Source: Cognatilysobacter claricitrinus (GTDB lineage: Bacteria; Pseudomonadota; Gammaproteobacteria; Xanthomonadales; Xanthomonadaceae). From it: DNA of 64,000 bases. The DNA lies in assembly GCF_045866565.1 (NCBI RefSeq), contig NZ_BAAFZV010000002.1:992001-1056000 (forward strand). Reading direction: 5' to 3'. The translations under genes were made by a program, and so were the position numbers. This document shows positions 42,925 through 53,775 of the stretch, piece after piece. The notes beneath the pieces are model-generated. The model did no database searches and was not told where the DNA came from. It saw only the letters and a list, made by a program, of their open reading frames with translations. Within the stretch, counting starts at the first letter, position 1; the number at the start of each line of letters is the position of its first letter.

Positions 42925-44672
42925 CAGACGGCCTCGCGGAACTGCATCCGGTGCAGGTGCGCGTACAGCCCGCCGTGCGCAAGCAGTTCGGCATGCGTTC
43001 CGCGCTCGACGATTCGCCCCTGGTCGAGCACCAGCACCTGGTCGGCGTGTTCGATCGTGGACAGGCGATGCGCGATGACGAGCGTCGTGCGATCCGGCAT
43101 CAGGCGTTCGAGCGCGTCCTGCACGAGGCGTTCGGATTCGGTGTCGAGCGCAGCGGTGGCCTCGTCGAGGATCAGGATCGGCGCGTCCTTGAGCATCGCG
43201 CGTGCGATCGCGAGGCGCTGGCGCTGGCCGCCGGAAAGCCGGCCGCCACGTACGCCGATCGCGGTGTCCGCGTTCTGCGGCATGCGGTCGATGAATTCCG
43301 CCGCGTTCGCGCCTTCGATGGCGGCGCGCAGTCGATCAGGCGTCGCCTCGCCAAGCTCGCCGTACGCGACATTCGCCGCGACCGAGCCGTCGAACAGCAT
43401 CACCTGCTGGCCGACCAGCGCGATCTGCCGACGCAGGTCGGCGAGGCGATAGTCGCGGATCGGGCGACCATCGAGCAGTATTTCGCCGGCTTCGATGTCG
43501 TAGAAGCGCGGAATGAGCTTGATCAGCGTCGACTTGCCGCTACCGGAGCGGCCGACGATCGCGGTGACAGTGCCCGGCCGAGCGGTGAAGCTGATGTCCG
43601 ATAGCGCGGGCGCGTCCTGCCCCGGGTAACGGGCGATGACATCGCGGAATTCGAGCTCGCCACGTGCGCGATCGATCGGAACGTCGCCCGTATCGATTTC
43701 GTCGGGCATGTCGAGCACGTCGAACAGGCGGTCGGCCGACGCGACGCCGCGCTGGAGCATGCCCTGCACATTGGTGAGCTGCTTGATCGCCGGAATGATC
43801 GCCATCATCGACATCATCAGCGCGACGAAGCCGCCGGCCGTGAGATGCCCGGCCGCGGCTTCATGACCGGCGAGGATCAGCAGCGCAGCCAGGCCGATCG
43901 CGCCCATCAACTGCACCATCGCCGACGAGATCGAGCGCGTGGATTCGACCTTCAACGACAGCTTCAGATAGCTGTCGGCCTGTGAGGCATAACGCGCGGT
44001 TTCGACGCCCTGCGCGCCATAAACCTTGACTTCCTGGTGGTTGCCCAGCGACTGGTCGGCGAGTTGCAGCAACTGCGCCCCGCTCTCCTGGATGCGATGG
44101 CCGATGCGTCGGTAGCGACGCCCGACCTTGTCCATCACCCAACCGAGCGGCGGCGCGAGCACGAGCACTGCCAGCGTCACCTTCCAGCTCGCCCACAGCA
44201 TCACCGCGAGCATCGCGATGACCTGGAAGGACTGCTGCAGCATCACCTTCATGGCGTCGACGGCGGCCAGCGCGACCTGGTCGCTGTCGGACCCGAGGCG
44301 CGTGAGCATCGAAGGCACGGGTTCGCTGTCAAAGCGCAGGCCCGGTAGACGCAGGTACTTCGAGAGCACGCGAACGCGCAGGTCGCGCGCGATGCTGCGG
44401 CCTGCCCGCGCCATCGCCATGTCGGTGATGTAGCCGGCGACGCCGCGGCCGACGAACAGCGCCACGATGAGCAGCGGCAGCGTCCAGTCGAAGCGCGCGT
44501 CGGGCGAAACGAAGTTCTTGTCGATGATCGGCTGCATCAGCCGGGTGAACTGCCCGCCGGCCGCGGCTTCCAGCGCCATCGCGACGAAACCGACGATCAT
44601 CAGGCTGCGATACGGACGCCCGAATTGCTGCAGGCGCTTGTAGGTCGGCCACGCCGACGTGTGCTCGCTCAC
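42924..44672 (-). CDS. msbA: Lipid A export ABC transporter MsbA
   Basis: 582 residues: six membrane helices (1-315) fused to an ATPase. Walker A GRSGSGKSTLIKLIPRF, signature LSGGQRQRLAIARAM and Walker B ILILDEATAALD are intact. MsbA flips core-lipid A across the inner membrane. The GTG start shares GTGA with exbD. Followed by lpxK and kdsB, it sits among the genes that make its cargo. Confidence 0.97.
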   Translation of the reverse strand: MSEHTSAWPTYKRLQQFGRPYRSLMIVGFVAMALEAAAGGQFTRLMQPIIDKNFVSPDARFDWTLPLLIVALFVGRGVAGYITDMAMARAGRSIARDLRVRVLSKYLRLPGLRFDSEPVPSMLTRLGSDSDQVALAAVDAMKVMLQQSFQVIAMLAVMLWASWKVTLAVLVLAPPLGWVMDKVGRRYRRIGHRIQESGAQLLQLADQSLGNHQEVKVYGAQGVETARYASQADSYLKLSLKVESTRSISSAMVQLMGAIGLAALLILAGHEAAAGHLTAGGFVALMMSMMAIIPAIKQLTNVQGMLQRGVASADRLFDVLDMPDEIDTGDVPIDRARGELEFRDVIARYPGQDAPALSDISFTARPGTVTAIVGRSGSGKSTLIKLIPRFYDIEAGEILLDGRPIRDYRLADLRRQIALVGQQVMLFDGSVAANVAYGELGEATPDRLRAAIEGANAAEFIDRMPQNADTAIGVRGGRLSGGQRQRLAIARAMLKDAPILILDEATAALDTESERLVQDALERLMPDRTTLVIAHRLSTIEHADQVLVLDQGRIVERGTHAELLAHGGLYAHLHRMQFREAV

Positions 44673-45103
44673 TTCGACGCCGCCTTCTTCTCGGTCGGCG
44701 TGGCGACGGCGAGCAGGATGTGCCTGTAACCGAGCTGGCCCAGCGCTTCCTGTGCAGTGATCACCGCCTGGTACGGCGTGCGTGCGTCGGCACGCAGCAT
44801 GACCGGGCGGTCGCGATCGCTGCCGCCGACTTCGGTGATCGTCGCCTTCAGCGACGCCGCGTCGTCGCGCAGCACTTCACGATCCGCCACGAAGTAACGG
44901 CCCTGCGCGTTGACCAGCACGACCAGCGGATCACGCGCCTGTGCGCTCTCGCCGCTGGCTTTCGGCAGCTCGAGCTTGAGCGCGGAACGGCCCTCGAACG
45001 TGGCGGTGACGACGAAGAAGATGACCAGCGTCAGGATGACGTCGATCAGCGGAATCAGGTTGATCTCCGGTTCGTCGACCGGACGATGCCCACCGATGCG
45101 CAT
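44669..45103 (-). CDS. exbD: ExbD/TolR-family biopolymer transport protein
   Basis: 144 residues: one N-terminal membrane helix (about 15-37, INLIPLIDVILTLVIFFVVT) carrying the conserved Asp of LIDVILTLVIFF that conducts protons, then a periplasmic domain. It pairs with the upstream ExbB-like protein to energise a TonB-type partner. Placement between comEC and msbA is a known gammaproteobacterial arrangement whose client is not settled. Confidence 0.93.
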   Translation of the reverse strand: MRIGGHRPVDEPEINLIPLIDVILTLVIFFVVTATFEGRSALKLELPKASGESAQARDPLVVLVNAQGRYFVADREVLRDDAASLKATITEVGGSDRDRPVMLRADARTPYQAVITAQEALGQLGYRHILLAVATPTEKKAASK

Positions 45104-45104
45104 G

Positions 45105-45734
45105 TCAGGCGACCTGCGGTGCCGGCTGGCCCGTGCGAGATTCGACCACGTCCATCAATGCGATCGCCTCGTGCTCCATGTCGATGATGTATTCGGCGAT
45201 GCGGCCGCGGAACCACCGGTGTGCAATGAGCGCGGGAATCGCGACGATCATGCCGGTCGCGGTGCAGACCAGCGCCTTGCCGATACCGCCGGCGAGCTGG
45301 TTCACGTCACCGATGCCGTAGTCGAGGATGCCGAGGAACATCTGGATCATGCCGACCACGGTGCCGAACAGGCCCATCAGCGGGCCCGCGGCGGCGATGG
45401 TGCCGAGCGTGTTCAGGTAGCGCTCCATGCGGTGCACGAGGTGGCGACCGACGTCCTCGACGCGTTCGCGCATGACTTCGCGCGAGCGGTTGCGCATGTC
45501 CAGTACGGCCGCGAGCAGCGCGCCCAGCGGCGAGGTCTGCCGCAACGACTCGATGTGCGCCGGGTCGAGGTTGCCGCGCGCGGCCCAGACGCGGACCTCG
45601 TCGCCCAGCTTGGCGGGCATGACCCGGCTGCGACGGAGCGTCCAGCCACGTTCGACGATGAGCGCGAGCGCCAGTGCCGACAGCAGCAGCAGGGGGATCA
45701 TCGGCCAGCCGCCGGACTTTACGAGTTCGAGCAC
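45105..45734 (-). CDS. exbB: MotA/TolQ/ExbB-family proton channel
   Basis: 209 residues from a GTG preceded by GGAGG. Three membrane helices are seen: one near the N-terminus (MIPLLLLSALALALIVERGW) and two in the second half (AAAGPLMGLFGTVVGMIQMF and LVCTATGMIVAIPALIAHRW), which carry the family's channel-lining polar residues. It forms the pentameric proton channel with ExbD, one base downstream. An ATG is absent at this end, so GTG is the natural start. Confidence 0.93.
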   Translation of the reverse strand: MLELVKSGGWPMIPLLLLSALALALIVERGWTLRRSRVMPAKLGDEVRVWAARGNLDPAHIESLRQTSPLGALLAAVLDMRNRSREVMRERVEDVGRHLVHRMERYLNTLGTIAAAGPLMGLFGTVVGMIQMFLGILDYGIGDVNQLAGGIGKALVCTATGMIVAIPALIAHRWFRGRIAEYIIDMEHEAIALMDVVESRTGQPAPQVA

Positions 45735-45752
45735 GTCGCCTCCGCAGGGCGT

Positions 45753-48083
45753 TCAGTTGCGTCGATAGGATAGCCCAGCGTCCGTGGAACCCCGTCGCGC
45801 GGCGTCCCAGAGTCGCGAATGCCGGCTGCGCTGGCCGGACGCGTCGATTCCGCCGGCCTGCAGCCGGAACGTCACCGCGCCCTCGTCCGCCGTGTTCCAG
45901 GTGTGCGCACCGGCTGCGCGCCAGCGGTCGACCACCTCGTCTGCCGGGTGGTGGAAGCGGTTGGCGTGGCCGGTGGAGAACACCGCCTCGCGGGCGCCGG
46001 TCGCGCGAACGAAGGCGTCGTCCGAGGAATGCCGGCTGCCGTGGTGGGCGACGAACACGACGTCGGCGCGCACCGCTGCGGGATCCGCCGCGACCAGGCG
46101 CGTCTCGACCAGGCTGCTGATGTCACCCGTGAGCAGCACGACACCGTGCCGGCTCTCGATGCGCAGCACGCAGCTGGAGTCGTTCGCGAGATACGGAAAT
46201 TGCGGCGGCGGATGCAGAAGCACGAAACGCACGCCGTCCCACGTCCACTCCTGGCCGGCGATGCACGGGCGCGAACCGTCGACGCCCGAGCCGTCCGGCG
46301 CCTGCAGATCGGTCGCCGGCATCTCACGTCGCACTGCCACCAGGCCGCCGACGTGGTCCATGTCCGCATGGCTCACCAGCATCCGGTCCAGCCGCGACAC
46401 GCCCCGCGCGCGCAGCACCGGGATCACCGCGCGTTCGCCGGCGTCGAAACCGTCGGGAACCGCAGGCCCCATGTCGTACAGCAGCGCATGCGATCGCGTG
46501 CGCACCAGAACCGAAAGCCCCTGCCCCACGTCGATCGCCGTCGCTTCGACATCGCCATCGGCCGGCGCGTGGCGGCCTGGCCACAGCAGTGGCAGCCACA
46601 GCACGAACGCGAGCGCCTTGCCCGGCGTGCCGCGCGGCATCAGCCACCAAGCCGCCGCCATCAGCGCAGGGATGATCGCCAGCGGCGACGGCTCGGGCAC
46701 GTACCACAGCGACAGCGGTGTATGAGCGAGTCGATCGAACAGTGGCCACGCGAGATCGAACGCCCATGCGGCGAGCCGCCACACCAACGCCCCGAGCGCG
46801 GGATGTATCGCCTCAAGCGCAACGCCGGCGACGGACAACGGTGCGACGACGAGGCTCCACAACGGCACGGCAAGCAGGTTGGCGACGGGGCCCGCCAGCG
46901 ACGCCTGCCCGAACAGCACGACGGTCAGCGGAAGCAGGCCGACGGTCGCGACGGCCTGCGCCTTGGCGAGCTCGCGCACCGCCGATGTCCCACTGCGCGG
47001 CATGCACCACAGCAACCACGCGACGCCGGCGAAACTCAGCCAGAACCCGGCGGATAGCACGGACAGCGGATCGACCACCAGCATCGCGATCGCGGCGACC
47101 GCCAGCACCTGCGCCATGCCGATCGCGCGGCGTGACAGCTGCGCTGCGGCGACGACCGCGATCATCAGTAGCGTGCGCACGGTCGGCAGCGAAAAGCCCG
47201 ACGCCGCCGCGTAGGCGATGGCACCGGCGAGCCCGGCGATCGCGGTGGCATGTCGCGCGGGCATGCGCCGTCCGAATCCGGGCACGAGCCACCACACCAG
47301 CCGCATCAACAGCGCGCAGACACTGCCGACCATGCCGACGTGGAAGCCGCTGATGGCGACGAGGTGGGTCAGGCCATCCGCGCGCAGCGTCGTCCAGTCC
47401 GTGTCGGTAAGGCCGCGCGTGTCGCCGAGCGCGAGGGCGCGGACGAAGCGCGACGAAGGATTCGCGACCGCCGAGCCGATGCGCGTCGAAACGGCATCGC
47501 GCCAGCCCTGCAGGCCCGACGCGGTGTCGAGGCGCGCGCCGGCCCGGACGTAGCCGGTCGCGGCTAAGCGATCCGCGAATGCGTGCATCTCGCCGTCGGC
47601 GCCGCCGGGATTGCGCAAGCCGCGGGGCGCGCGAAGTCGTACGGTCAGGCGCCAGCGCTCTCCCGCCCGCAGTGCCGGCGCGTCGCCGCCGCGGCCGTCG
47701 TACCACGACAGGCGCAACGCGCGGTCCGTGACCGCGGGCAGCGTCGACCCGTCGACATCGAACACGAAGGCGACGCGGCGAGGTTCGCGGCGCGGAAGAT
47801 CGACGATGCGACCGGTGATGGTCGCCTCCTGCTGCGCGGGCTCCGGCGGCAGCTGCAACGACAGCGAATAGACCGCGTGCAGCCCCGCGAGCCCGAAGCC
47901 GACGACGAACGCGCCTACCCAGCGGCGACACGTCCAACGCATCGTCAACGTGACGCCAGTGAGCACTGCGACGATGCACATCGCCACGTGCGGCGCGCGC
48001 GGCAACGACAGGCACGCGCACACGCCCGCGAGCAGCGCGACCGCGATGGTCGGAGTGAGGAGCGGCGTCCTTGCCGCGTTCAT
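45753..48083 (-). CDS. comEC: DNA internalisation competence protein ComEC/Rec2
   Basis: 776 residues. There is an N-terminal soluble beta domain inserted after two or three helices (EATITGRIVDLPRREPRR). The central multi-helix ComEC channel has the signature HLVAISGFHVGMVGSVCALL. The C-terminal metallo-beta-lactamase-like domain has VSHADMDHVGGLVAVR and VFVAHHGSRHSSDD. It is the inner-membrane pore for single-stranded DNA in natural transformation. It begins 6 bases after lolD, so it shares the lol transcript. Confidence 0.97.
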   Translation of the reverse strand: MNAARTPLLTPTIAVALLAGVCACLSLPRAPHVAMCIVAVLTGVTLTMRWTCRRWVGAFVVGFGLAGLHAVYSLSLQLPPEPAQQEATITGRIVDLPRREPRRVAFVFDVDGSTLPAVTDRALRLSWYDGRGGDAPALRAGERWRLTVRLRAPRGLRNPGGADGEMHAFADRLAATGYVRAGARLDTASGLQGWRDAVSTRIGSAVANPSSRFVRALALGDTRGLTDTDWTTLRADGLTHLVAISGFHVGMVGSVCALLMRLVWWLVPGFGRRMPARHATAIAGLAGAIAYAAASGFSLPTVRTLLMIAVVAAAQLSRRAIGMAQVLAVAAIAMLVVDPLSVLSAGFWLSFAGVAWLLWCMPRSGTSAVRELAKAQAVATVGLLPLTVVLFGQASLAGPVANLLAVPLWSLVVAPLSVAGVALEAIHPALGALVWRLAAWAFDLAWPLFDRLAHTPLSLWYVPEPSPLAIIPALMAAAWWLMPRGTPGKALAFVLWLPLLWPGRHAPADGDVEATAIDVGQGLSVLVRTRSHALLYDMGPAVPDGFDAGERAVIPVLRARGVSRLDRMLVSHADMDHVGGLVAVRREMPATDLQAPDGSGVDGSRPCIAGQEWTWDGVRFVLLHPPPQFPYLANDSSCVLRIESRHGVVLLTGDISSLVETRLVAADPAAVRADVVFVAHHGSRHSSDDAFVRATGAREAVFSTGHANRFHHPADEVVDRWRAAGAHTWNTADEGAVTFRLQAGGIDASGQRSRHSRLWDAARRGSTDAGLSYRRN

Positions 48084-48089
48084 GCCGGA

Positions 48090-48789
48090 CTAGACCTCGT
48101 CCGGCGCCAGTTCGCGCAATCGGCCCTCGTGCAGTTCGAGCACGCGGTCGAGTCGACGCGCGAGGCTGCGGTCGTGCGTCACGAGTACAAGGCTGGTCCG
48201 CTGGTCCCGATTCAGGCCGAGCATCAGGTCGAACACGGTCGCCGCGGTCTTTTCGTCGAGATTGCCGGTGGGCTCGTCCCCCAGCACGCAGCCCGGGCGG
48301 TTCACCAGCGCGCGTGCAACCGCGGCACGCTGGCGCTCGCCGCCCGACAGCTCACCGGGCTTGTGACCCAGGCGATGCCCAAGGCCGACCGCTTCCAGCA
48401 GCGACTTCGCGCGCTCGCGCGCACCGGCGGTCGCAGTGCCACCCAGCATCACCGGCAGCATCACGTTCTCGAGCGCGGTGAATTCGGGCAGCAGGTGGTG
48501 GAACTGGTAGATGAAGCCGAGTGCGCCGTTGCGCAGTCGGCCGCGCTCCGCATCCGAAAGCGCGCTCATCTTCTTGCCATCGACGAAGACCTCGCCCGCG
48601 GTCGGCGTGTCGAGGCCGCCGAGCAGGTGCAGCAGCGTGCTCTTGCCCGCCCCGGACGCGCCGAGGATCGCGACGGTTTCGCCGCGGCGGACTTCGAGGT
48701 CGAGCCCATCGAACACCGGCGTGCGCAGCTTGCCTTCGGCATACGTCTTGCCGAGCGCCTGCGCGCGGATCACCACGTCGGAGCGCACG

Positions 48790-48797
<8 letters not shown>
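48090..48797 (-). CDS. lolD: Lipoprotein-releasing ABC transporter ATPase LolD
   Basis: 235-residue ATPase. Walker A GASGAGKSTLLHLLGGLD, signature ELSGGERQRAAVARAL and Walker B CVLGDEPTGNLD are all present. The group-specific IYQFHHLLPEFTALENVM marks MacB/LolD-type ATPases. It drives extraction of outer-membrane lipoproteins to LolA. It overlaps the lolC end by 8 bases. Confidence 0.96.
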
Positions 48798-50034
<1,237 letters not shown>

Positions 50035-50057
50035 GCGAAGCCTGTTCCGGGGGGCGA

Positions 50058-50504
50058 CTATGGTGCCACTGCCGCTGTCCCCGCGCGGGAAGGCCGCGTG
50101 AGGAGCCACAGGCGGAGTTCACGTCGGCTCGCCGCGCCCAGCACGTCGGGCCAGGCGACCGCGCGTTCGCGACGGCCATCGCGCGTCCACGCCAGGGCAG
50201 CGATCGGGCCCTGCCAGTCGACCTGCAGCGCTTCGATCGCAACGTCGTCGAGCCAAGCCGTGCCGTCTGCGCGGAGCACCAGGCGCTGCGATACGCGGCG
50301 GCGTTCTTTGCGCGCGAGCGCGAGCCCCCATGCGAAGCAAACGGGCGACGCGATCAGCGCCGTCCACGTGGGGAGGTCGGTGAGGAACATCCCCGCCGCG
50401 CCGACGACGCCAAGCGCCATCAGTGCAATCGACAGCGCCCGCGACGGGCGCAGCTCAAGGTGCAACGGCGGCGATGCGTTCGACGAGCGTCTGGAGGTCG
50501 TCAT
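50058..50504 (-). CDS. YgfX/CptA-like small membrane protein
   Basis: 148 residues. After a polar start, HLELRPSRALSIALMALGVV leads into two membrane helices (about 24-42 and 48-66), then a soluble beta domain (RLVLRADGTAWLDDVAIEAL) and an Arg-rich end. This layout and its position after sdhE match YgfX (CptA), proposed in E. coli as the toxin of a YgfYX pair affecting cell-division and cytoskeletal proteins. The ATG overlaps sdhE by 50 bases, so a shorter start is possible. Confidence 0.65.
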   Translation of the reverse strand: MTTSRRSSNASPPLHLELRPSRALSIALMALGVVGAAGMFLTDLPTWTALIASPVCFAWGLALARKERRRVSQRLVLRADGTAWLDDVAIEALQVDWQGPIAALAWTRDGRRERAVAWPDVLGAASRRELRLWLLTRPSRAGTAAVAP

Positions 50505-50703
50505 CGTCGAGGCGGTCGTGTCCGAGGAAGGCGCGCCAGAGCTTATCGTCCTCGACGACGAGCAGCCGTCGGAATGTTTCCCGTTCGAGGTCGGACGATG
50601 CCGCCCAGCGACGATCGAGCCAGCGCTCCAGCAACTGGTCGAGCTCGCGCATGCCGCGCCGGCAACGCCAGCGCAGCGCCTTCAGTTCGACGTCGTCGCT
50701 CAC
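50455..50703 (-). CDS. sdhE: Succinate dehydrogenase assembly factor SdhE
   Basis: 82 residues from a GTG that shares GTGA with the MAPEG-gene stop. The five-helix SdhE signature RWRCRRGMRELDQLLERWLD includes the RGMxE motif that promotes covalent FAD attachment to SdhA; a C-terminal LWRAFLGHDRLDDDDLQTLV follows. It lies three genes after sdhA in the same transcript, matching its role. In E. coli it has also been called the CptB antitoxin of CptA. Confidence 0.93.
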   Translation of the reverse strand: MSDDVELKALRWRCRRGMRELDQLLERWLDRRWAASSDLERETFRRLLVVEDDKLWRAFLGHDRLDDDDLQTLVERIAAVAP

Positions 50704-51122
50704 CGCAGGAACAGCCCGATCGCGATGTAGGCCCACAGCAGCCACAACACCACGCCGCCGGCGACGTACGACATGAACCGGTGCATGACGCGGTTGTAGC
50801 TCACGTGGATGGCGCTGTGCGCGATGCGCAGCGCGACGAACAGCCACGCGAGGGCGACGCTGGCCATGTCGACGCGATCGATGCGGTCCGCGACCACCAA
50901 TGCGAGATAGAACAGCACCGGCAACTCGAACAGGTTGCGGAAATTGTCCGCCGCGCGGCTGTCCGTCAGCAGCGCCGCGGCCTGTGCGGACGTCGCGACC
51001 TTCTGCGGGTGAATGCGCTCGCGCTTCATCTGCGCGATGCGCATGGTGTACATGCGCCACCAGACGATGGCCGTGAGCACGACCATCGCGAAGCCGGGAA
51101 GGTAGATCGCGCGAACGTCCAT
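50700..51122 (-). CDS. MAPEG-family membrane protein
   Basis: 140 residues, four membrane helices, with the MAPEG core DSRAADNFRNLFELPVLFYL and RIAHSAIHVSYNRVMHRF. Eukaryotic MAPEG proteins are glutathione-dependent transferases, but bacterial members near sdh genes have no proven activity. It is located between sdhB (21 bases) and sdhE (4-base overlap). Function in this operon is unknown. Confidence 0.88.
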   Translation of the reverse strand: MDVRAIYLPGFAMVVLTAIVWWRMYTMRIAQMKRERIHPQKVATSAQAAALLTDSRAADNFRNLFELPVLFYLALVVADRIDRVDMASVALAWLFVALRIAHSAIHVSYNRVMHRFMSYVAGGVVLWLLWAYIAIGLFLR

Positions 51123-51143
51123 GCGGTCGTGCGCTGCCGGGCG

Positions 51144-51926
51144 TCAGGCGCGACGCGCGAGCATCAGCTTCTTGATCTCGCCGATCGCGTGCGCCGGGTT
51201 CAACCCCTTGGGACACGTCCGCGCGCAGTTCATGATCGTGTGGCAGCGATACAGCTTGAACGGATCCTCGAGGTCGTCGAGGCGCGCGCCGGTGTCTTCA
51301 TCGCGCGAGTCGATGATCCAGCGGTAGGCCTGCAACAGGATCGCCGGGCCGAGGTAGCGGTCGCCGTTCCACCAGTAGCTCGGGCAGCTGGTCGAGCAGC
51401 ACGCGCAGAGGATGCATTCGTACAGGCCGTCGAGCTTCTTGCGGTCTTCCGGCGACTGCAGGCGCTCGCGATCGCTCGGCGTCGGGCTCTGCGTGCGGAT
51501 CCACGGCTTGATCGACGCGTACTGCGCGTAGAAGTGCGTAAGGTCCGGGACGAGATCCTTCACCACCGGCATGTGCGGCAGCGGATAGATCGCGACCTCG
51601 CCAGTGCGGCAGTCGTCGATCGCCTTGGTGCAGGCCAGCGTGTTCGTGCCGTCGATGTTCATCGCGCACGAACCGCAGATGCCTTCGCGACACGAGCGAC
51701 GGAACGTCAGCGTCGGGTCGATCTCGTTCTTGATCTTGATCAGCGCGTCCAGAACCATCGGACCGCACGCCGCGAGATCGACCTCGTATGTGTCGACCGT
51801 CGGGTTGCGCCCGTCGTCGGGATTCCATCGGTAGACCTTGAAGACCCGGGGCTGCTTCGCGCCGGACGCGGCGAAGTGGCGACCCTTCTGGATCTTCGAG
51901 TTCTTCGGGAGGGTGAATTCGGCCAT
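51144..51926 (-). CDS. sdhB: Succinate dehydrogenase iron-sulfur subunit
   Basis: 260 residues. The N-terminal plant-ferredoxin domain has the [2Fe-2S] cysteines in SCREGICGSCAMNIDG and a later LACTKAI. The C-terminal dicluster domain has CILCACCSTSCPSYWWNG and MNCARTCPKGLNP. It relays electrons from SdhA FAD to quinone. The start MAEFTLPKNSKIQKG is chosen because the sequence upstream is not family-like. Confidence 0.98.
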   Translation of the reverse strand: MAEFTLPKNSKIQKGRHFAASGAKQPRVFKVYRWNPDDGRNPTVDTYEVDLAACGPMVLDALIKIKNEIDPTLTFRRSCREGICGSCAMNIDGTNTLACTKAIDDCRTGEVAIYPLPHMPVVKDLVPDLTHFYAQYASIKPWIRTQSPTPSDRERLQSPEDRKKLDGLYECILCACCSTSCPSYWWNGDRYLGPAILLQAYRWIIDSRDEDTGARLDDLEDPFKLYRCHTIMNCARTCPKGLNPAHAIGEIKKLMLARRA

Positions 51927-51967
51927 GGTCGGGTCCGTTTCGTCCGCCGTTGACGGCGGACGCGAGG

Positions 51968-53761
51968 TCAGTAGACGCGCTTCTTCGGCGGAACCGGCGC
52001 GACGTCGTTGGTGAGCGTGTACGAGTGCACCGGGCGATAGTCGATGCGGGTGTTGCCCGCCTCGTCGATCCAGCACAGCGTGTGCTTCATCCAGGCATGG
52101 TCGTCGCGATCGGGGAAGTCCTCGCGCGCATGCGCGCCGCGGGACTCCTTGCGGTTCTCCGCCGACACGATCGTCACCAGCGCCTGGTCGAGCAGGTTCG
52201 CGAGTTCGAAGGTCTCGATGAGGTCGGAGTTCCAGACCAACGAACGATCGGTAACCCGCACGTCGGCGAACGATGCGTGGATCTCGCGCATCTTGCTGAC
52301 GCCCTCGGCGAGCGTTTCGCCGGTGCGGAACACCGCGGCATCGGCCTGCATCGTGCGCTGCATGTTGTCGCGGATCACCGACGTCGGCGTGCCGCCGTTG
52401 GCGTTGCGGAGCGCGTCGAGGCGACCCAGCGCCTTGTCGCAGGCGTCGGCAGCCAGCGGCGCGTGCGAGGCGTCGGGTTTGATCGTCTCGGCGCAGCGGT
52501 TCGCCACCGCGCGGCCGAACACCACCAAGTCGAGCAACGAATTCGAACCCAGGCGATTCGCGCCGTGCACCGAAACGCAGGCGGCTTCGCCGATCGCGTA
52601 CAGCCCGGGCACGACCGCGTCCGGATTACCGCCGCGCAGCTGCACGACTTCGCCATGGTAGTTGGTCGGAATGCCGCCCATGTTGTAGTGGACGGTCGGG
52701 ATCACCGGGATCGGCTGCTTCTCGACATCGACGCCCGCGAAGATGCGCGCGGACTCGGCGATGCCCGGAAGTTTCTCGTGGATCACCTCGGGACCAAGGT
52801 GCGTGAGGTCGAGCAGGATGTGGTCCTTGTGCTCGCCCACGCCGCGGCCTTCGCGGATTTCCATCGTCATCGCGCGGCTGACCATGTCGCGCGGCGCGAG
52901 ATCCTTCACGCTCGGCGCGTAGCGCTCCATGAAGCGCTCGCCCTGGCTGTTGCGCAGGATGCCGCCCTCGCCTCGCACGCCTTCGGTGATCAGGCAGCCG
53001 GCGCCGTAGATGCCGGTCGGATGGAACTGCACGAACTCCATGTCCTGCATCGCGAGGCCGGCACGCAGCGCCATGCCGCCGCCGTCGCCGGTGCAGGTGT
53101 GCGCTGACGTCGCCGAGAAGTACGCGCGGCCGTAGCCGCCCGTCGCGAGAACTGTGCCGTGCGAACGGAACAGGTGCAGCGTGCCGGCCGCCATGTCCAG
53201 CGCAAGAACGCCGCGGCACGCGCCGTCGGCATCCATGATCAGGTCGAGCGCGAAGTACTCGATGAAGAACTGCGCGTCGTGCGCCAGCGACTGCTGGTAG
53301 AGCGTGTGCAGGATCGCGTGGCCGGTACGGTCGGCAGCGGCGCAGGTGCGCTGCGCCGGTGGGCCCTCGCCGTAACGCGTGGTCATGCCGCCGAACGGCC
53401 GCTGGTAGATGCGGCCGTCTTCGGTGCGCGAGAACGGCACGCCGTAGTGCTCGAGCTCGACGATCGCCGGGATCGCCTCGCGGCACATGTATTCGATCGC
53501 GTCCTGGTCGCCCAGCCAGTCGCTGCCCTTCACCGTGTCGAAGAAGTGGTAGCGCCAGTCGTCCTCGCCCATGTTCGCCAGTGCGGCTGCGACGCCACCC
53601 TGCGCGGCGACGGTGTGCGAACGCGTCGGGAAGACCTTGGTGATGCAGGCGGTCTTCAGGCCCTTCTGGGCGAGGCCGAACGTGGCGCGCAGGCCGGCGC
53701 CACCGGCGCCGACGACGACCATGTCGAACTTGTGTTCCTGGATGGGATATGCGGCAGGCAT
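51968..53761 (-). CDS. sdhA: Succinate dehydrogenase flavoprotein subunit
   Basis: 597 residues. The FAD-binding N-terminus is HKFDMVVVGAGGAGLRATFG, the covalent-FAD histidine is H49 in FPTRSHTVAAQGG, and the succinate site includes FHPTGIYGAGCLITEGVRGE and HGANRLGSNSLLDLVVFGRA. It oxidises succinate to fumarate on the cytosolic face. Length is normal. Fourteen bases after sdhD. Confidence 0.98.
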   Translation of the reverse strand: MPAAYPIQEHKFDMVVVGAGGAGLRATFGLAQKGLKTACITKVFPTRSHTVAAQGGVAAALANMGEDDWRYHFFDTVKGSDWLGDQDAIEYMCREAIPAIVELEHYGVPFSRTEDGRIYQRPFGGMTTRYGEGPPAQRTCAAADRTGHAILHTLYQQSLAHDAQFFIEYFALDLIMDADGACRGVLALDMAAGTLHLFRSHGTVLATGGYGRAYFSATSAHTCTGDGGGMALRAGLAMQDMEFVQFHPTGIYGAGCLITEGVRGEGGILRNSQGERFMERYAPSVKDLAPRDMVSRAMTMEIREGRGVGEHKDHILLDLTHLGPEVIHEKLPGIAESARIFAGVDVEKQPIPVIPTVHYNMGGIPTNYHGEVVQLRGGNPDAVVPGLYAIGEAACVSVHGANRLGSNSLLDLVVFGRAVANRCAETIKPDASHAPLAADACDKALGRLDALRNANGGTPTSVIRDNMQRTMQADAAVFRTGETLAEGVSKMREIHASFADVRVTDRSLVWNSDLIETFELANLLDQALVTIVSAENRKESRGAHAREDFPDRDDHAWMKHTLCWIDEAGNTRIDYRPVHSYTLTNDVAPVPPKKRVY

Positions 53762-53775
53762 CGAAAGATTCCGGG

